A DNA stretch of 64,000 bases from Stutzerimonas stutzeri (GCF_002890895.1 NZ_POUL01000012.1:1-64000), one strand, 5' to 3'. Shown: positions 1-11,687, counted from the stretch's first letter. Notes: generated by a model from the sequence alone, not told the origin. A program made the numbers and translations.

Positions 1-108
1 TCCGGAAAACAAATCGTCTGTGCAGCGATGCGCAAGCTGCTGCACATCGCCTATGGGGTACTTAAATCGGGCCAGCGTTTCGACCCTCAACTGGCCCTTG
101 CTCGGTAA
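1..108 (+). CDS. IS110-family transposase, C-terminal end (partial)
   Basis: Only the last 35 codons are inside the window, read in frame from base 1 to a TAA at 106-108. The residues AMRKLLHIAYGVLKSG followed by an F-D-P are the familiar C-terminal end of IS110/IS1111-type (DEDD) transposases, in which this tail follows the transposase_20 domain. These elements usually lack inverted repeats, so I cannot place the element end exactly. It must lie in the 15 bases between this stop and the stop of the acyl-CoA dehydrogenase gene, or inside that gene's 3' end. The rest of the insertion sequence lies to the left of the window. The family call is from memory of its C-terminal consensus; the fragment is short. 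Confidence 0.7.
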   Translation, partial: SGKQIVCAAMRKLLHIAYGVLKSGQRFDPQLALAR

Positions 109-123
109 TGGGGAAGACGGTAT

Positions 124-1377
124 CTACGCATTGCGACCAGGCGGTGTCAGGTAAGCCGCCGTTGCGCCACGATTGGCCTCGCTGGCCTTGAATTCCATCT
201 TGGCGATGCTGCGCAGATGCACCTGATCTGGACCGTCAGCGAAGCGCAAGGCCCGCCCGCCGGTCCACATGTCCGCCAGCGGCGTGTCCGGCGTCAGGCC
301 CATCGCGCCATAGACCTGCATGGCGCGGTCGGTAACGTTGGTCAGCATTCTCGGCACCAGTGCCTTGATCATTGAGATTTCCTTGCGCGCCGCCTTGGCG
401 CCGACCTCGTCGATCATCCACGCGGTTTTCAGCACCAGCAGACGCGCCTGTTCGATCTCGATGCGCGACTCGGCGATCCAGTCGCCGATGTTCGAGTACT
501 GCTGCAGATACTTGCCAAACGCCTTGCGCTCCTGACAGCGTTCGACCATCAGTTCCAGCGCCAGCTCCGCCATGCCGATGGATCGCATGCAATGGTGAAT
601 ACGGCCCGGCCCGAGCCGCGCCTGCGCCATCATGAAACCGTCGCCCTCCTTGCCCAGCAGATTGCTCGCCGGCACTCGCACGTTACGCAGGACAAGTTCG
701 CTGTGGCCTTCCGGCGCGAGGTGGTTCATCACTGGGATGTTGCGCACCAGCTCGACGCCCGGCGTGTTGAACGGCACCAGAATCATGCTCTGCTGCTGAT
801 GGGTCTCCGCGTCCGGGTCGGTCTTGCCCATGACGATCAGCAGCTTGCAGTTGGGATGCGAGGCGTTGGTGATGAACCACTTGCGTCCATTGATCACGTA
901 GTCGTCGCCATCACGACGGATCAGCGTCTGGATATTGGTGGCATCGGAGGACGGCACGTCCGGTTCGGTCATGGCGAAGGCGGAGCGGATCTCGCCGTCA
1001 AGCAAGGGATTCAACCAGCGCTGGCGCTGCTCCGGCGTGGCGAACATGTGCAGCAGCTCCATATTTCCGGTGTCCGGCGCATTGCAGTTGAACACCTCCG
1101 ACGCCCAATGCACGCGCCCCATGATCTCGGCCAGCGGCGCGTACTCCAGATTGCTCAGTCCCATGCCCGGCTCATCCTCGCCGAGCGATGGCAGGAACAG
1201 GTTCCACAGCCCTTCCGAGCGCGCCAGCGCCTTGAGATCCTCCATGAAGGAGACGGGGTAAGCGCCGGCCGCGACCTCCATATGCCAGGCGCCGATACGC
1301 GGCACGATGTATTGATCCATGAACGCGAGAAGCTGCTGACGCAGCGCTTCGACACGTGGGCTGTAGGCGAAATGCAT
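124..1377 (-). CDS. acyl-CoA dehydrogenase family flavoprotein
   Basis: A 417-residue protein of normal length for the FAD-dependent acyl-CoA dehydrogenase family, which makes the 2,3-double bond in acyl-CoA thioesters and hands electrons to ETF. The acyl/FAD contact motif FAMTEPDV is at about residues 134-141, the middle beta domain has INGRKWFITNA, and the C-terminal helical domain carries QVYGAMGL near residue 360. The layout and the long N-terminal helix resemble the ACAD10/11-like long-chain group, but substrate cannot be read from sequence. The ATG at 1377 has a GAGG seven bases upstream. An IS110-type transposase gene ends 15 bases beyond the stop on the opposite strand, so this gene may have lost its downstream partner or had its last residues rewritten by the insertion. 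Confidence 0.9.
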   Translation of the reverse strand: MHFAYSPRVEALRQQLLAFMDQYIVPRIGAWHMEVAAGAYPVSFMEDLKALARSEGLWNLFLPSLGEDEPGMGLSNLEYAPLAEIMGRVHWASEVFNCNAPDTGNMELLHMFATPEQRQRWLNPLLDGEIRSAFAMTEPDVPSSDATNIQTLIRRDGDDYVINGRKWFITNASHPNCKLLIVMGKTDPDAETHQQQSMILVPFNTPGVELVRNIPVMNHLAPEGHSELVLRNVRVPASNLLGKEGDGFMMAQARLGPGRIHHCMRSIGMAELALELMVERCQERKAFGKYLQQYSNIGDWIAESRIEIEQARLLVLKTAWMIDEVGAKAARKEISMIKALVPRMLTNVTDRAMQVYGAMGLTPDTPLADMWTGGRALRFADGPDQVHLRSIAKMEFKASEANRGATAAYLTPPGRNA

Positions 1378-1547
1378 CGGATACCTCGGCGGTCTGACGG
1401 GTCAGGAATGCAATCACCATAGGCGCGGTTAGTAGGAAAAAGAACGAGTCTAAAGCGGCTGAATCAGCCGCCAATCACGCCGGCTGATAGCGCGGCGGCA
1501 TTGACCGAGGTCATCGTCTGCCAGGCGCCGATGCACTAGGGCCACGC

Positions 1548-1988
1548 TTACCAGTGCAGGTAGAACATCCCTTTGGCCAGCAGCACGATGCCCACCATCT
1601 GCGCGAAGATCGCCCAGTGGATGCGCCGATATCGAGCCGGCGTCATGCGCCCGCTGCGCAATAGCATGGCGACCATGCCAAAGGTGAAAAAGACACCCAC
1701 CGCCAGCAGGATCTTCAGCGACAGCAAGGTCGCGAAGCTGCTGGCGAAGGGGTCGGCCAACACCTGGCGGTGATACCAGGCCAGACCGATACCGGCGCCG
1801 TAGACAAACAGCACGACCCAGTGCAGCACCACCCGTAGACGTGCGCCGACCGCCTTGTCGACCCTCTGCATCAGCTCCGGCTCGATCTGCTGCCGCACGC
1901 GGCTGAGCACCGCGACCTCGACGAACAAGGTGCCGATGAAGAAAATGGCCGCCAGCAGATGAATGACATGCAGCAGGGAATAGCTCAT
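1548..1988 (-). CDS. small four-helix membrane protein, CopD/DUF2269-like
   Basis: A 146-residue protein with four hydrophobic segments (about residues 1-25, 50-70, 80-105 and 122-142) and a His-rich first helix (LLHVIHLLAA). This pattern is shared by CopD-type copper-resistance membrane proteins and similar small heme- or metal-linked membrane proteins. The ATG at 1988 is preferred because AAGGAG sits five bases upstream; a GTG one codon earlier is too close to it. It stands alone on the minus strand, with a 170 bp gap to the acyl-CoA dehydrogenase. Function is not established; a copper or heme role is inference from topology and the conserved histidines. Confidence 0.65.
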   Translation of the reverse strand: MSYSLLHVIHLLAAIFFIGTLFVEVAVLSRVRQQIEPELMQRVDKAVGARLRVVLHWVVLFVYGAGIGLAWYHRQVLADPFASSFATLLSLKILLAVGVFFTFGMVAMLLRSGRMTPARYRRIHWAIFAQMVGIVLLAKGMFYLHW

Positions 1989-2044
1989 CACGGCTCCTTC
2001 GGTTGTGATGCCGGCCAGCCTAGCAAAGCCACTGGCAGAACAGG

Positions 2045-2398
2045 CTAGCGATTCAGTGCCGTCAGGTCGCCGCCCTCGCGTTGAACCTGCTGTCCGGCGA
2101 GCAGGTCATTGTTCGACGTCCGCAGCCGCGTCCGACTGCCATCGTCCTTCTCGATCACATAAAGGGTTTGCTCCAGCCCGGCCGCCTCCTGTACACCCTG
2201 CCCGGCCAGGTAGCCCAGGCCACCACCGATCAGCGCACCGATGGGTCCGCCAGCAGCTGCTCCCAGCATGAATCCGCTGAGCCCACCGAAACCACCACCG
2301 ACGATGCGATCCTCACGCGCCGACACCACTTCATCGGCGCCAGCCAGCGAGCTGACCAGCAGGGTTGCGCAGGTAACCAAAGCGACTAGATTCTTCAT
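2045..2398 (-). CDS. secreted glycine-zipper protein
   Basis: A 117-residue product beginning MKNLVALVTCATLL, a clear Sec signal peptide ending near residue 20 (SLAGADE). A Gly/Ala-rich stretch at about residues 35-70 has repeated GxxxG spacing (GGFGGLSG, AAAGGPIGALIGGGLG), a glycine-zipper segment as in outer-membrane and periplasmic proteins of the Rick_17kDa/YMGG type. The C-terminal 45 residues are hydrophilic. There is no lipobox Cys at the cleavage site, so it is not an obvious lipoprotein. The ATG at 2398 has GGAG six bases upstream; longer in-frame starts would bury the signal peptide. Role is unknown beyond an envelope location. Confidence 0.7.
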   Translation of the reverse strand: MKNLVALVTCATLLVSSLAGADEVVSAREDRIVGGGFGGLSGFMLGAAAGGPIGALIGGGLGYLAGQGVQEAAGLEQTLYVIEKDDGSRTRLRTSNNDLLAGQQVQREGGDLTALNR

Positions 2399-2590
2399 GC
2401 AATGCTCCGTGATGTGTTGTGTCGTTCCCCTGTACACAGTCATGAAGCGTGCCGCTTTTAAAATCATTAGAATTCAATTACTTAACTATGTGTATGTATT
2501 TTTTACCCCGTCTTTATAGGTATAAACGACCATTACGCTAGGTACTTTTCACCACATACTCAGATACTCCTTATCAAGGAGGCCGACCGA

Positions 2591-2992
2591 GTGATCCACT
2601 GCAAACGCGCCTATGAGCCGCCTGCACCTGATGACGGCCATCGGGTGCTGGTCGATCGCCTATGGCCACGCAACCGGCGCAAGGAAACGCTGGCGCTGGA
2701 TGACTGGAGCAAGACGCTGGCGCCCTCGAACGAACTGAGACGCGCCTTCAAGGCTGGCGAACTGACGTTCGAGAGTTTTCGGGAAGCGTACCGGCGGGAA
2801 CTGGCGAGCCACCCGGAGCACTGGTGGCCGCTGTTGGACATCGCAGCCAGAGGTCCACTGACGCTGGTCTACGCCGCGCGCGATGAACAGCACAACAACG
2901 CGCAGGTGCTCGCCGAGTGGCTGGAAGATGAGTTGGAGCGACGTGGCGCGCCCACATTGCCCACGTGCTATGCCGGCGAGCCGATGGCCTGA
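2591..2992 (+). CDS. DUF488 family protein
   Basis: A 133-residue DUF488 (YeaO-like) protein. The family hallmarks are all visible: RVLVDRLWPR near residues 19-27, W39 followed by K-x-L-A-P, the FREAY-x-x-E segment near residue 65, and the LVYAARDEQHNNA strand near residue 93. DUF488 proteins are small cytoplasmic proteins of unproven function. The GTG start at 2591 follows a strong AAGGAG. It is preceded by about 190 bp of AT-rich intergenic DNA, which contrasts with the GC-rich surroundings and probably holds its promoter. It is a single-gene unit, followed by 175 bp before the next gene. Confidence 0.85.
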   Translation: MIHCKRAYEPPAPDDGHRVLVDRLWPRNRRKETLALDDWSKTLAPSNELRRAFKAGELTFESFREAYRRELASHPEHWWPLLDIAARGPLTLVYAARDEQHNNAQVLAEWLEDELERRGAPTLPTCYAGEPMA

Positions 2993-3167
2993 TTGCCCGA
3001 AAGTCTGTCGCGCCGTCATCGGGCGCCCCGGGGCGTGGGCAGCGCAGCGATACACGCAACGAACGACATGCGACTGCCTGCCTGCGACCCGCGCCCGTGC
3101 TCACTGACGCTGGTCGCTACGGCTATGTGGTTCAATGCATCAACAGCGTGCCGCCAGGAGCCCCCGC

Positions 3168-5060
3168 ATGCAGGTCGAGTTGCTCGAAATACGCGACCAT
3201 CTGAGTCGCTTCGCCCCCTTCGACGGTCTGCCGGACGACACGCTCGACGAAATCGCACGACAGGTCGAGGTCGGCTATTTCAAGGCCGGCAGCGACATTC
3301 TTCGCTACGGCGAGACGATCTCGGAGCTGCATTACATCCGCAGCGGTGCCGTGGAGGTCTACCGGCGCAACGGCGAACTGTACAACCGCCTGTCCGAAGG
3401 CGAAGTGTTCGGTCAGTTCGGCCTGTTGCGCGGTCACAAGGTGCGTCTGCCGGCACGGGCGATCGAAGACAGCCTGATCTACTTCGTTCCCGGCCTGTTG
3501 TTCGAGCAGCTGTGTGAGGCCAATGACCCTTTCGCCGACTTTGTCGAAGCCGAAGGCCAGTCGCGCCTGAAGGTGGAAGAGCCGCAGGGCAAGGCGAGCG
3601 AGCTGATGAAGATCAAAGTCCGCAAGCTGGTCACCCGGCGCACCGTCAGCGTGCCGCTGGGCACCAGCGTGCAAGAGGCCGCGCAGGTGATGACCGAGCA
3701 TGGCGTGTCCTCGCTGGTGATTCTCGGCCCGTCGGCGAACGCCGCCGAGGCGTCCAGCCTCCAGGTCATGACCGGCATCACCACCGACCGCGACCTGCGC
3801 ACGCGGGTGCTGGCCGAAGGACTGCCGCTGGATACGCCGGTCGATCAGGTGATGTCACCCAACCCGATCACCATCCAGGCCGACGACTCGGTGTTCGAGG
3901 CCATGCTCAGCATGCTGCGCAACAACATCCATCACCTGCCGGTGATGTATCGCCAGCGCCCGGTCGGGGTGATCAACCTGTCGGACATCATCAAATACGA
4001 ATCGCAAAGCAGCCTGTATCTGGTCAACAGCATCTTCAACAAACAGTCGGTCGCCGAGCTGCAGGGCCTGGTGCCGGACCTGCGCGCCACCTTCCTGCGC
4101 ATGGTCAACGAAGAAGCCACGGCACACATGATCGGCAGCGCCATGTCAGGCATCGGTCGCAGCCTTACCCATCGCCTGCTGGAGCTGGCCGAACAGCGGC
4201 TCGGACCGCCACCGGTGCCCTACTGCTACATGGTGTTGGGGTCGATGGCGCGCGATGAGCAACTGATCGTCACCGACCAAGACAACGCCTTGGTCCTCGA
4301 CAACCGTTTCGATCCACGCATCCATGACGAGTATTTCCTGCAGCTGGCGAGCTTCGTCAGCGACGGCCTGGCCGCCTGCGGCTACAGCTACTGCAAGGGC
4401 GGCATCATGGGGAGCAACGCCAAGTGGCGCCAACCCCTGCGGGTCTGGAGGGGCTACTTCACCCAGTGGATCGAGCAGCCCAATCCCGAAACGCTGCTCA
4501 ACAGCTCGATCTTCTTCGACCTCAGCAGCGTCTACGGAGAGGCCGGACTCGTGGAAAGCCTCAAGGATCTGATCGCGCAAAAGGCCAGCAGCAACCCGCT
4601 GTTTCTCGCCGCCCTTGCACGCAACGCGCTCAACCGCACGCCACCGCTAGGGTTCTTCCGCACCTTCGTGATGGAAAAAGACGGCCAGCAGAACAACATC
4701 ATCAACCTCAAGGGGCGCGGCACCGCGCCGCTGACCGACCTGATCCGGGTGCATGCTCTGGCGGTCGGTTCCAAAGCGCAGAATTCCCAGGACCGTCTGG
4801 AGGCCATTGCGGCCACCAAGCTGTTGACCGAAGACGCCATCACCCAGCTGCGCAATGCCCTGGAATTCCTCTCCATCGTGCGCATCCGTCATCAGGCCAT
4901 GGACTTGCTGGAGGGACGCGAGCCGGATAACTACATCGAGCCGGAACAGATTGACGCCAACGAACGACACAACCTCAAGTCGGCCTTCCAGGTGCTCAGC
5001 AATGCGCAGCAGTTTTTGCGCTTCCGCTATCCGGGCCAACTTCCAAGCCGGCCGCTATGA
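3168..5060 (+). CDS. cNMP-binding/CBS-pair/DUF294 nucleotidyltransferase-like regulator
   Basis: A 630-residue cytoplasmic signalling protein. Domains in order: a cyclic-nucleotide-binding (CAP_ED) fold at about residues 10-130; two CBS domains at about 150-280; a DUF294 nucleotidyltransferase-like domain with GSMARDEQL followed by TDQDN (GS and DxD of the GlnD-type fold) at about 345-370; and a DUF294_C substrate-binding helical region to the end. The family is presumed to sense adenine nucleotides, but no substrate is known. I start at the ATG at 3168 because AGGAG is seven bases upstream; the in-frame ATG at 3135 would add 11 residues without a ribosome site. The stop overlaps the start of the exonuclease gene (ATGA), so the two are translationally coupled. 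I recall the same pair as PA3233/PA3232 in P. aeruginosa. Confidence 0.88.
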   Translation: MQVELLEIRDHLSRFAPFDGLPDDTLDEIARQVEVGYFKAGSDILRYGETISELHYIRSGAVEVYRRNGELYNRLSEGEVFGQFGLLRGHKVRLPARAIEDSLIYFVPGLLFEQLCEANDPFADFVEAEGQSRLKVEEPQGKASELMKIKVRKLVTRRTVSVPLGTSVQEAAQVMTEHGVSSLVILGPSANAAEASSLQVMTGITTDRDLRTRVLAEGLPLDTPVDQVMSPNPITIQADDSVFEAMLSMLRNNIHHLPVMYRQRPVGVINLSDIIKYESQSSLYLVNSIFNKQSVAELQGLVPDLRATFLRMVNEEATAHMIGSAMSGIGRSLTHRLLELAEQRLGPPPVPYCYMVLGSMARDEQLIVTDQDNALVLDNRFDPRIHDEYFLQLASFVSDGLAACGYSYCKGGIMGSNAKWRQPLRVWRGYFTQWIEQPNPETLLNSSIFFDLSSVYGEAGLVESLKDLIAQKASSNPLFLAALARNALNRTPPLGFFRTFVMEKDGQQNNIINLKGRGTAPLTDLIRVHALAVGSKAQNSQDRLEAIAATKLLTEDAITQLRNALEFLSIVRIRHQAMDLLEGREPDNYIEPEQIDANERHNLKSAFQVLSNAQQFLRFRYPGQLPSRPL

Positions 5061-5773
5061 AGCGTAGCGGATCTCGTACGGCCCCCGACTGGCCAGCCGT
5101 GTTTGCCCAGCTCGCGCGCACGGCCCGCGACCCGCGCCTGGTCCGTTTCTACGAGGCCGGTACGGTCAGTGCCGACACGCCACTGGAGCAGGTGCCCTTG
5201 CTCGCCCTGGACGTCGAGACCACCGGCCTGGACAGCCAGCGCGACTCCATCGTCAGCCTTGGCCTGATGCCCTTCGACCTGCAGCGGATCCGCTGCCGCG
5301 AGGCCAGCTATTGGGTCGTCAAGCCGGTATGCGAACTGAGCAGTCAATCGATCACCTTTCATCACATCACGCACTCGGATGTCAGCAACGCACCGAGGCT
5401 GGCCCACGTGCTCGACGAACTGCTGGAGAAAATGGCTGGCAGGATCATGGTGGTGCATTACCGCAGCATCGAGCGGCGCTTTCTCGACCAGGCCGTACAC
5501 CACCTCCTTGGCGAAGGCCTGCAGTTTCCGGTGATCGATACGATGCAGCTGGAAGCACGACTGCACCCGCGCCGACGTGGCTGGCTGCGCCGAGTGCTCA
5601 GCACCAAGCGGCCCGTATCGATCCGCCTGGCCGACAGCCGCCTGCGCTATAACCTGCCGCTGTACCAGGCCCACCATGCCCTGACCGATGCCCTGGCTAC
5701 CGCCGAGCTGTTGCAGGCGCAGTCGGCCCTTCATTACCCACCGACCACTGCGGTAGGCGATCTATGGAATTGA
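5057..5773 (+). CDS. DEDDh 3'-5' exonuclease (DnaQ/PolC epsilon-like)
   Basis: A 238-residue exonuclease. Exo I is LALDVETTGLD near residue 50 (D and E ligands), Exo II lies around VVHYRSIERRFLD near residue 133, and Exo III has the His-Asp pair in YQAHHALTDALATAELL near residue 207, so the DEDDh metal ligands are intact. Family members trim nucleic acid 3' ends; the 50-residue N-terminal extension before Exo I is typical of the group paired with cNMP/CBS/DUF294 proteins. It overlaps that upstream gene by four bases. The physical pairing suggests that the nuclease is controlled by, or acts on a product sensed by, the upstream regulator. That link is inference. Confidence 0.88.
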   Translation: MKRSGSRTAPDWPAVFAQLARTARDPRLVRFYEAGTVSADTPLEQVPLLALDVETTGLDSQRDSIVSLGLMPFDLQRIRCREASYWVVKPVCELSSQSITFHHITHSDVSNAPRLAHVLDELLEKMAGRIMVVHYRSIERRFLDQAVHHLLGEGLQFPVIDTMQLEARLHPRRRGWLRRVLSTKRPVSIRLADSRLRYNLPLYQAHHALTDALATAELLQAQSALHYPPTTAVGDLWN

Positions 5774-5807
5774 AAAGGCGCGACCGCTACTAACGGTCGC
5801 GCCTTTT
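5773..5807. terminator. bidirectional intrinsic terminator
   Basis: A perfect 14 bp stem (arms 5773-5786 and 5794-5807) with A4 at the left and T4 at the right and a 7-base loop. It begins on the last base of the exonuclease stop codon and lies 50 bases beyond the stop of the convergent BCCT gene, so it can serve both strands. Confidence 0.9.
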
Positions 5808-5856
5808 CGGATCGCCTGCCAGGCGGCCGGGCCGCCTGGACATAAGGCCTAAGCCA

Positions 5857-7497
5857 CTACCGAGGCTCGCTCATCAGTCCCTTGACGATGGACACGCAGC
5901 CAACCAGCAGAACGACGGTGAATGGCAGGCCGGTGGACACCGCCATGGCCTGCAAGGCGACCAGACCGCCGCCGAGCAACAGTGAAGCAGCCACTCCACC
6001 CTGCAACACAGCCCAGAATGCCCGCTGCGGTACCGGCGCGTTAATCTTGCCACCCGCTGTGATGGTATCGATCACCAACGACCCCGAGTCAGACGAGGTG
6101 ATGAAGAACACCACCACCAGCACAATACCGACAAAGGAGCTGATTTCCGCCAGCGGCAATTGCCCGAGCATGACGAACAGTTTCAGCTCAAGCGCTGCAT
6201 CCTGGACGCCGGTAAAGCCCTCGTTAACAAACTGACCCAACGCGGTGCCACCGAACGAGGTCATCCACAGTACCGATACCAGCGATGGCACCAGCAGGAC
6301 GGCGATCAGGAATTCACGTACCGAGCGGCCACGGCTGACCCGGGCGATGAACATACCAACGAACGGCGACCAGCTGATCCACCAAGCCCAGTAGAACGCA
6401 GTCCAGCCTTGGCTGAAGTTGGCGTCAGCACGGCCTATCGGATTGGATAGCGCCGGCAGGTTGACCAGATAACTACCAAGGTTGCTGAAGAAGCCGGTGA
6501 AGATCGCCAAGGTCGGGCCGACGATGATGATGAACAGCAGCAGCAGCAGCGCCAGCACCATGTTGAATTCCGACAGGCGCTTGACCCCCTTGTCCAGTCC
6601 CGCCAGCACAGACATCAGCGCGAGGGCAGTGATACCCGCGACCAGCAGCACCTTGCTGGTATCTGTATTGGGCATACCGAACAGAGATTCGAGGCCGGCC
6701 GCCGCTTGCTGAGCCCCAATGCCCAATGATGTAGCAAGGCCAAACAGGGTGGCAAATACCGCAAGAATGTCGATTAAATGACCCGGCCAGCCCCAGACCC
6801 GCTCACCAAGCAGCGGGTAAAAGATCGAGCGAATGCTCAGCGGCAAACCTTTGTTGAACGAGAACAGCGCCAGAGCCAACGCGACGACGGCGTAGATCGC
6901 CCAAGGGTGCAGGCCCCAGTGGAAGATGGTGGCAGCCATACTCAGGCTAGCCGCAGCCTGTGCATCGCCAGCAGCGGCGCCCAGCGGTGCCCAGTCGGTA
7001 CGTACGCCGTTCTCTACAGTGGTGCCGCCCATAGCCGTGGAGAAATGCGACATGGGTTCGGAAACGCCGTAGAACATCAGACCGATGCCCATGCCGGCGG
7101 CGAACAACATGGAGAACCACCCGATATAGGAATAGTCCGGCTTCGCATCCGTGCCGCCCAGGCGAACTTTACCCAGCGGTGAGAGGATGAGCCCCACGCA
7201 CAACAGCACGAAAATGTTCGCCGACCCGATGAAGAACCACGCCAGATTGCCAGTCAGCCAGTCGCGCATGGCGGTAAACACCGGCTCGACTTCGCTGCGC
7301 AGGGCAAGGGTAACGATCACAAAGAAAACGATCGTCACTGCGGAGATACTGAAAACCTTGCTGTGGACATCGAAAAACTTGCGTTTGATATTGTCCTGAC
7401 CGATGACGTAGTCGGTATCGATCAGGTTGGCCGCCCCGGTCGGTGCGGGAATGCTCTCCACGGACGTTGCCGGGGTCTTTCCAGGATTGGTCGCCAC
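5857..7497 (-). CDS. BCCT-family betaine/choline/carnitine transporter
   Basis: A 546-residue inner-membrane protein with about twelve hydrophobic segments and a hydrophilic N-terminal tail of roughly 50 residues. The BCCT signature is clear: a GMGIGLMFYGVSEP segment near residue 135 and the Trp-rich WAWWISWSPFVGMFIARVSRG stretch near residue 370, which line the trimethylammonium site. Members import glycine betaine, choline or carnitine with Na+ or H+. The C-terminus is short, unlike osmosensing BetP/BetT forms with long C-terminal tails, so it may be a constitutive uptake system such as BetT3; that subtype is a guess. Start is GTG at 7497, with AAGGAG nine bases upstream. It stands alone; no choline-oxidation genes are next to it. 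Confidence 0.9.
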   Translation of the reverse strand: MATNPGKTPATSVESIPAPTGAANLIDTDYVIGQDNIKRKFFDVHSKVFSISAVTIVFFVIVTLALRSEVEPVFTAMRDWLTGNLAWFFIGSANIFVLLCVGLILSPLGKVRLGGTDAKPDYSYIGWFSMLFAAGMGIGLMFYGVSEPMSHFSTAMGGTTVENGVRTDWAPLGAAAGDAQAAASLSMAATIFHWGLHPWAIYAVVALALALFSFNKGLPLSIRSIFYPLLGERVWGWPGHLIDILAVFATLFGLATSLGIGAQQAAAGLESLFGMPNTDTSKVLLVAGITALALMSVLAGLDKGVKRLSEFNMVLALLLLLFIIIVGPTLAIFTGFFSNLGSYLVNLPALSNPIGRADANFSQGWTAFYWAWWISWSPFVGMFIARVSRGRSVREFLIAVLLVPSLVSVLWMTSFGGTALGQFVNEGFTGVQDAALELKLFVMLGQLPLAEISSFVGIVLVVVFFITSSDSGSLVIDTITAGGKINAPVPQRAFWAVLQGGVAASLLLGGGLVALQAMAVSTGLPFTVVLLVGCVSIVKGLMSEPR

Positions 7498-7910
7498 CTG
7501 CTGTTCTCCTTATTCTGGGTTGGCACATCGGAAACAAGCACAAAGACGGCACGCCCCTCTGCTGCACACGAGCTCAGGTACGCGCTTCGCAAGAATGCTA
7601 ACAGCCGAAGGGTGGCGTTAAGCGGCCAAGACCGGCATCGACGATTCCATAACCGTCATCCGTCGGAGGCAAGCCTTGCCGTTGCCTGGCGGTTAAGGTA
7701 ACGCCAGGTCGAAGTCCAATCGACTGGCAACTGCCCTGACAGCACGCCTGCGTGGCAGGCAGCCCGGCTGCCGAAGGGCTGGAAGCAATACCGTTTCGTC
7801 AGGAAGGCCGTCGCGCCAGCGGTAATAACAGTGCGGGATGGAACGAGGCCAGGTGAAGGAGTGACAAGCGCTCGCCGACTCTGGATGTCGGCGAGCCGAG
7901 TGGCTGAGGA
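7498..7910. other. intergenic region upstream of the BCCT gene
   Basis: 413 bases without a convincing gene. It holds the ribosome site of the BCCT gene, a perfect 7 bp inverted repeat (CCTGGCG and CGCCAGG at 7685-7708, ten-base spacer) and a longer stem-loop near the TRAP gene end (listed separately). No clear promoter could be assigned by eye. Confidence 0.5.
7871..7895 (-). terminator. stem-loop downstream of the TRAP binding-protein gene
   Basis: A perfect 9 bp stem (CTCGCCGAC and GTCGGCGAG) with a 7-base loop, 15 bases past the stop of the minus-strand gene. There is no T-run after it, so it is either a Rho-dependent end or an mRNA 3' stabiliser rather than a classical intrinsic terminator. 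Confidence 0.4.
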
Positions 7911-9271
<1,361 letters not shown>

Positions 9272-10222
9272 ATGAACGAACTTTCGACCCCCTCCTCGCA
9301 AAACCCCGCCGTGATCGACTGCCTGATAGTCGGTGGAGGGCCGGGCGGACTGACGGCGGCGCTCTATCTCGCGCGCTTCCGCCGCAGTTGCGTGGTCATC
9401 GATGCCGGCTCCAGCCGTGCCTCATGGATACCGCGATCGCATAACTACCCAGGCTTCCCGCCGGGCATCAACGGCAATGACCTGCTCGCCCGCCTGCGTG
9501 AACAGGCCAGGGGCTATGGCGCGCGCCTCGAGCACGGCCGGGTCGAGCGCATCGAGCCACATGCCGATGGCTTCAGCGTGCGCTATGGCGATGCCACCTG
9601 CGTGACGCGGCGGATCATCCTCGCCACCGGGATCGAGGACACCCTGCCGGACATGCCGGATGTCGAGCAGGCCATCGGTGAGGGCAAGGTGCGGCTGTGT
9701 GCGATCTGCGATGGTTATGAGGTCGACGGTGACAATGTCGCGGTCTACGGCGAAGCAGAAAATGCCATCAGCCATGCGGTATTCCTGCGTACCTTCACCG
9801 ATCGCGTCACGGTGGTGGTGCATGGCGAGCCCAATGCCTGCGACCAGGCCATCGCGCTGGCCGAGCACTACGATATCCGCGTGATCAGCGACCGCGTCGA
9901 GTCACTACACCTCTGCGAGACCGGGATCGAACTGCTGACCTGCAGTGGCGAACGGCACCATTTCGACATCATCTACCCCAGCCTGGGCGCGCGGTTTCGC
10001 TCCGACCTGGCGCTGCAGCTGGGCGTCGACTGTGACGAGTGCGGCGGCATCTGGGTGGACGACCACCTGCAAACCACCATGCGCGGCCTTTATGCCATCG
10101 GCGATGTAACCATGGGCCTGAAGCAGATGAGTGTTGCCATCGGCCAGGCGGCGCAGGCGGCGACGGCCGTGCACAACAGCCTCGAAGCCAACCCTTGGGG
10201 CGGCACCGAGGCGACTCGTTGA
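9272..10222 (+). CDS. thioredoxin-reductase-like FAD/NAD(P)H oxidoreductase
   Basis: A 316-residue pyridine nucleotide-disulfide oxidoreductase of thioredoxin-reductase size. The FAD dinucleotide fold is [20 protein letters not shown] near residue 13. A redox-active CAIC pair followed by DGYE is at about residues 143-148, where classical TrxB has CATC. The NAD(P)-binding strand ([18 protein letters not shown]) follows directly, and the C-terminal FAD motif is [15 protein letters not shown] near residue 275. The GEAENA form of the second Rossmann motif departs from the usual GGGxSA. It may act on a thioredoxin- or glutaredoxin-like partner, or on a small dithiol. The long upstream reading frame lacks conservation, so I start at the ATG at 9272, although its ribosome site is weak. 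Confidence 0.85.
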   Translation: MNELSTPSSQNPAVIDCLIVGGGPGGLTAALYLARFRRSCVVIDAGSSRASWIPRSHNYPGFPPGINGNDLLARLREQARGYGARLEHGRVERIEPHADGFSVRYGDATCVTRRIILATGIEDTLPDMPDVEQAIGEGKVRLCAICDGYEVDGDNVAVYGEAENAISHAVFLRTFTDRVTVVVHGEPNACDQAIALAEHYDIRVISDRVESLHLCETGIELLTCSGERHHFDIIYPSLGARFRSDLALQLGVDCDECGGIWVDDHLQTTMRGLYAIGDVTMGLKQMSVAIGQAAQAATAVHNSLEANPWGGTEATR

Positions 10223-10310
10223 AAAAGCGAGCGCAACGGCGACTTTTGCACCAGCCCGATGGCAGCGACGGTCTAGGCTGAATACAAGCCTGTTCGCTTC
10301 GGAGCCTTTC

Positions 10311-11687
<1,377 letters not shown>

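Noticed and set aside
592-1422. 276-residue plus-strand ORF antisense to the acyl-CoA dehydrogenase
   Set aside because: It overlaps a well-supported gene; its sequence is His/Arg-rich antisense translation with no recognisable domain.
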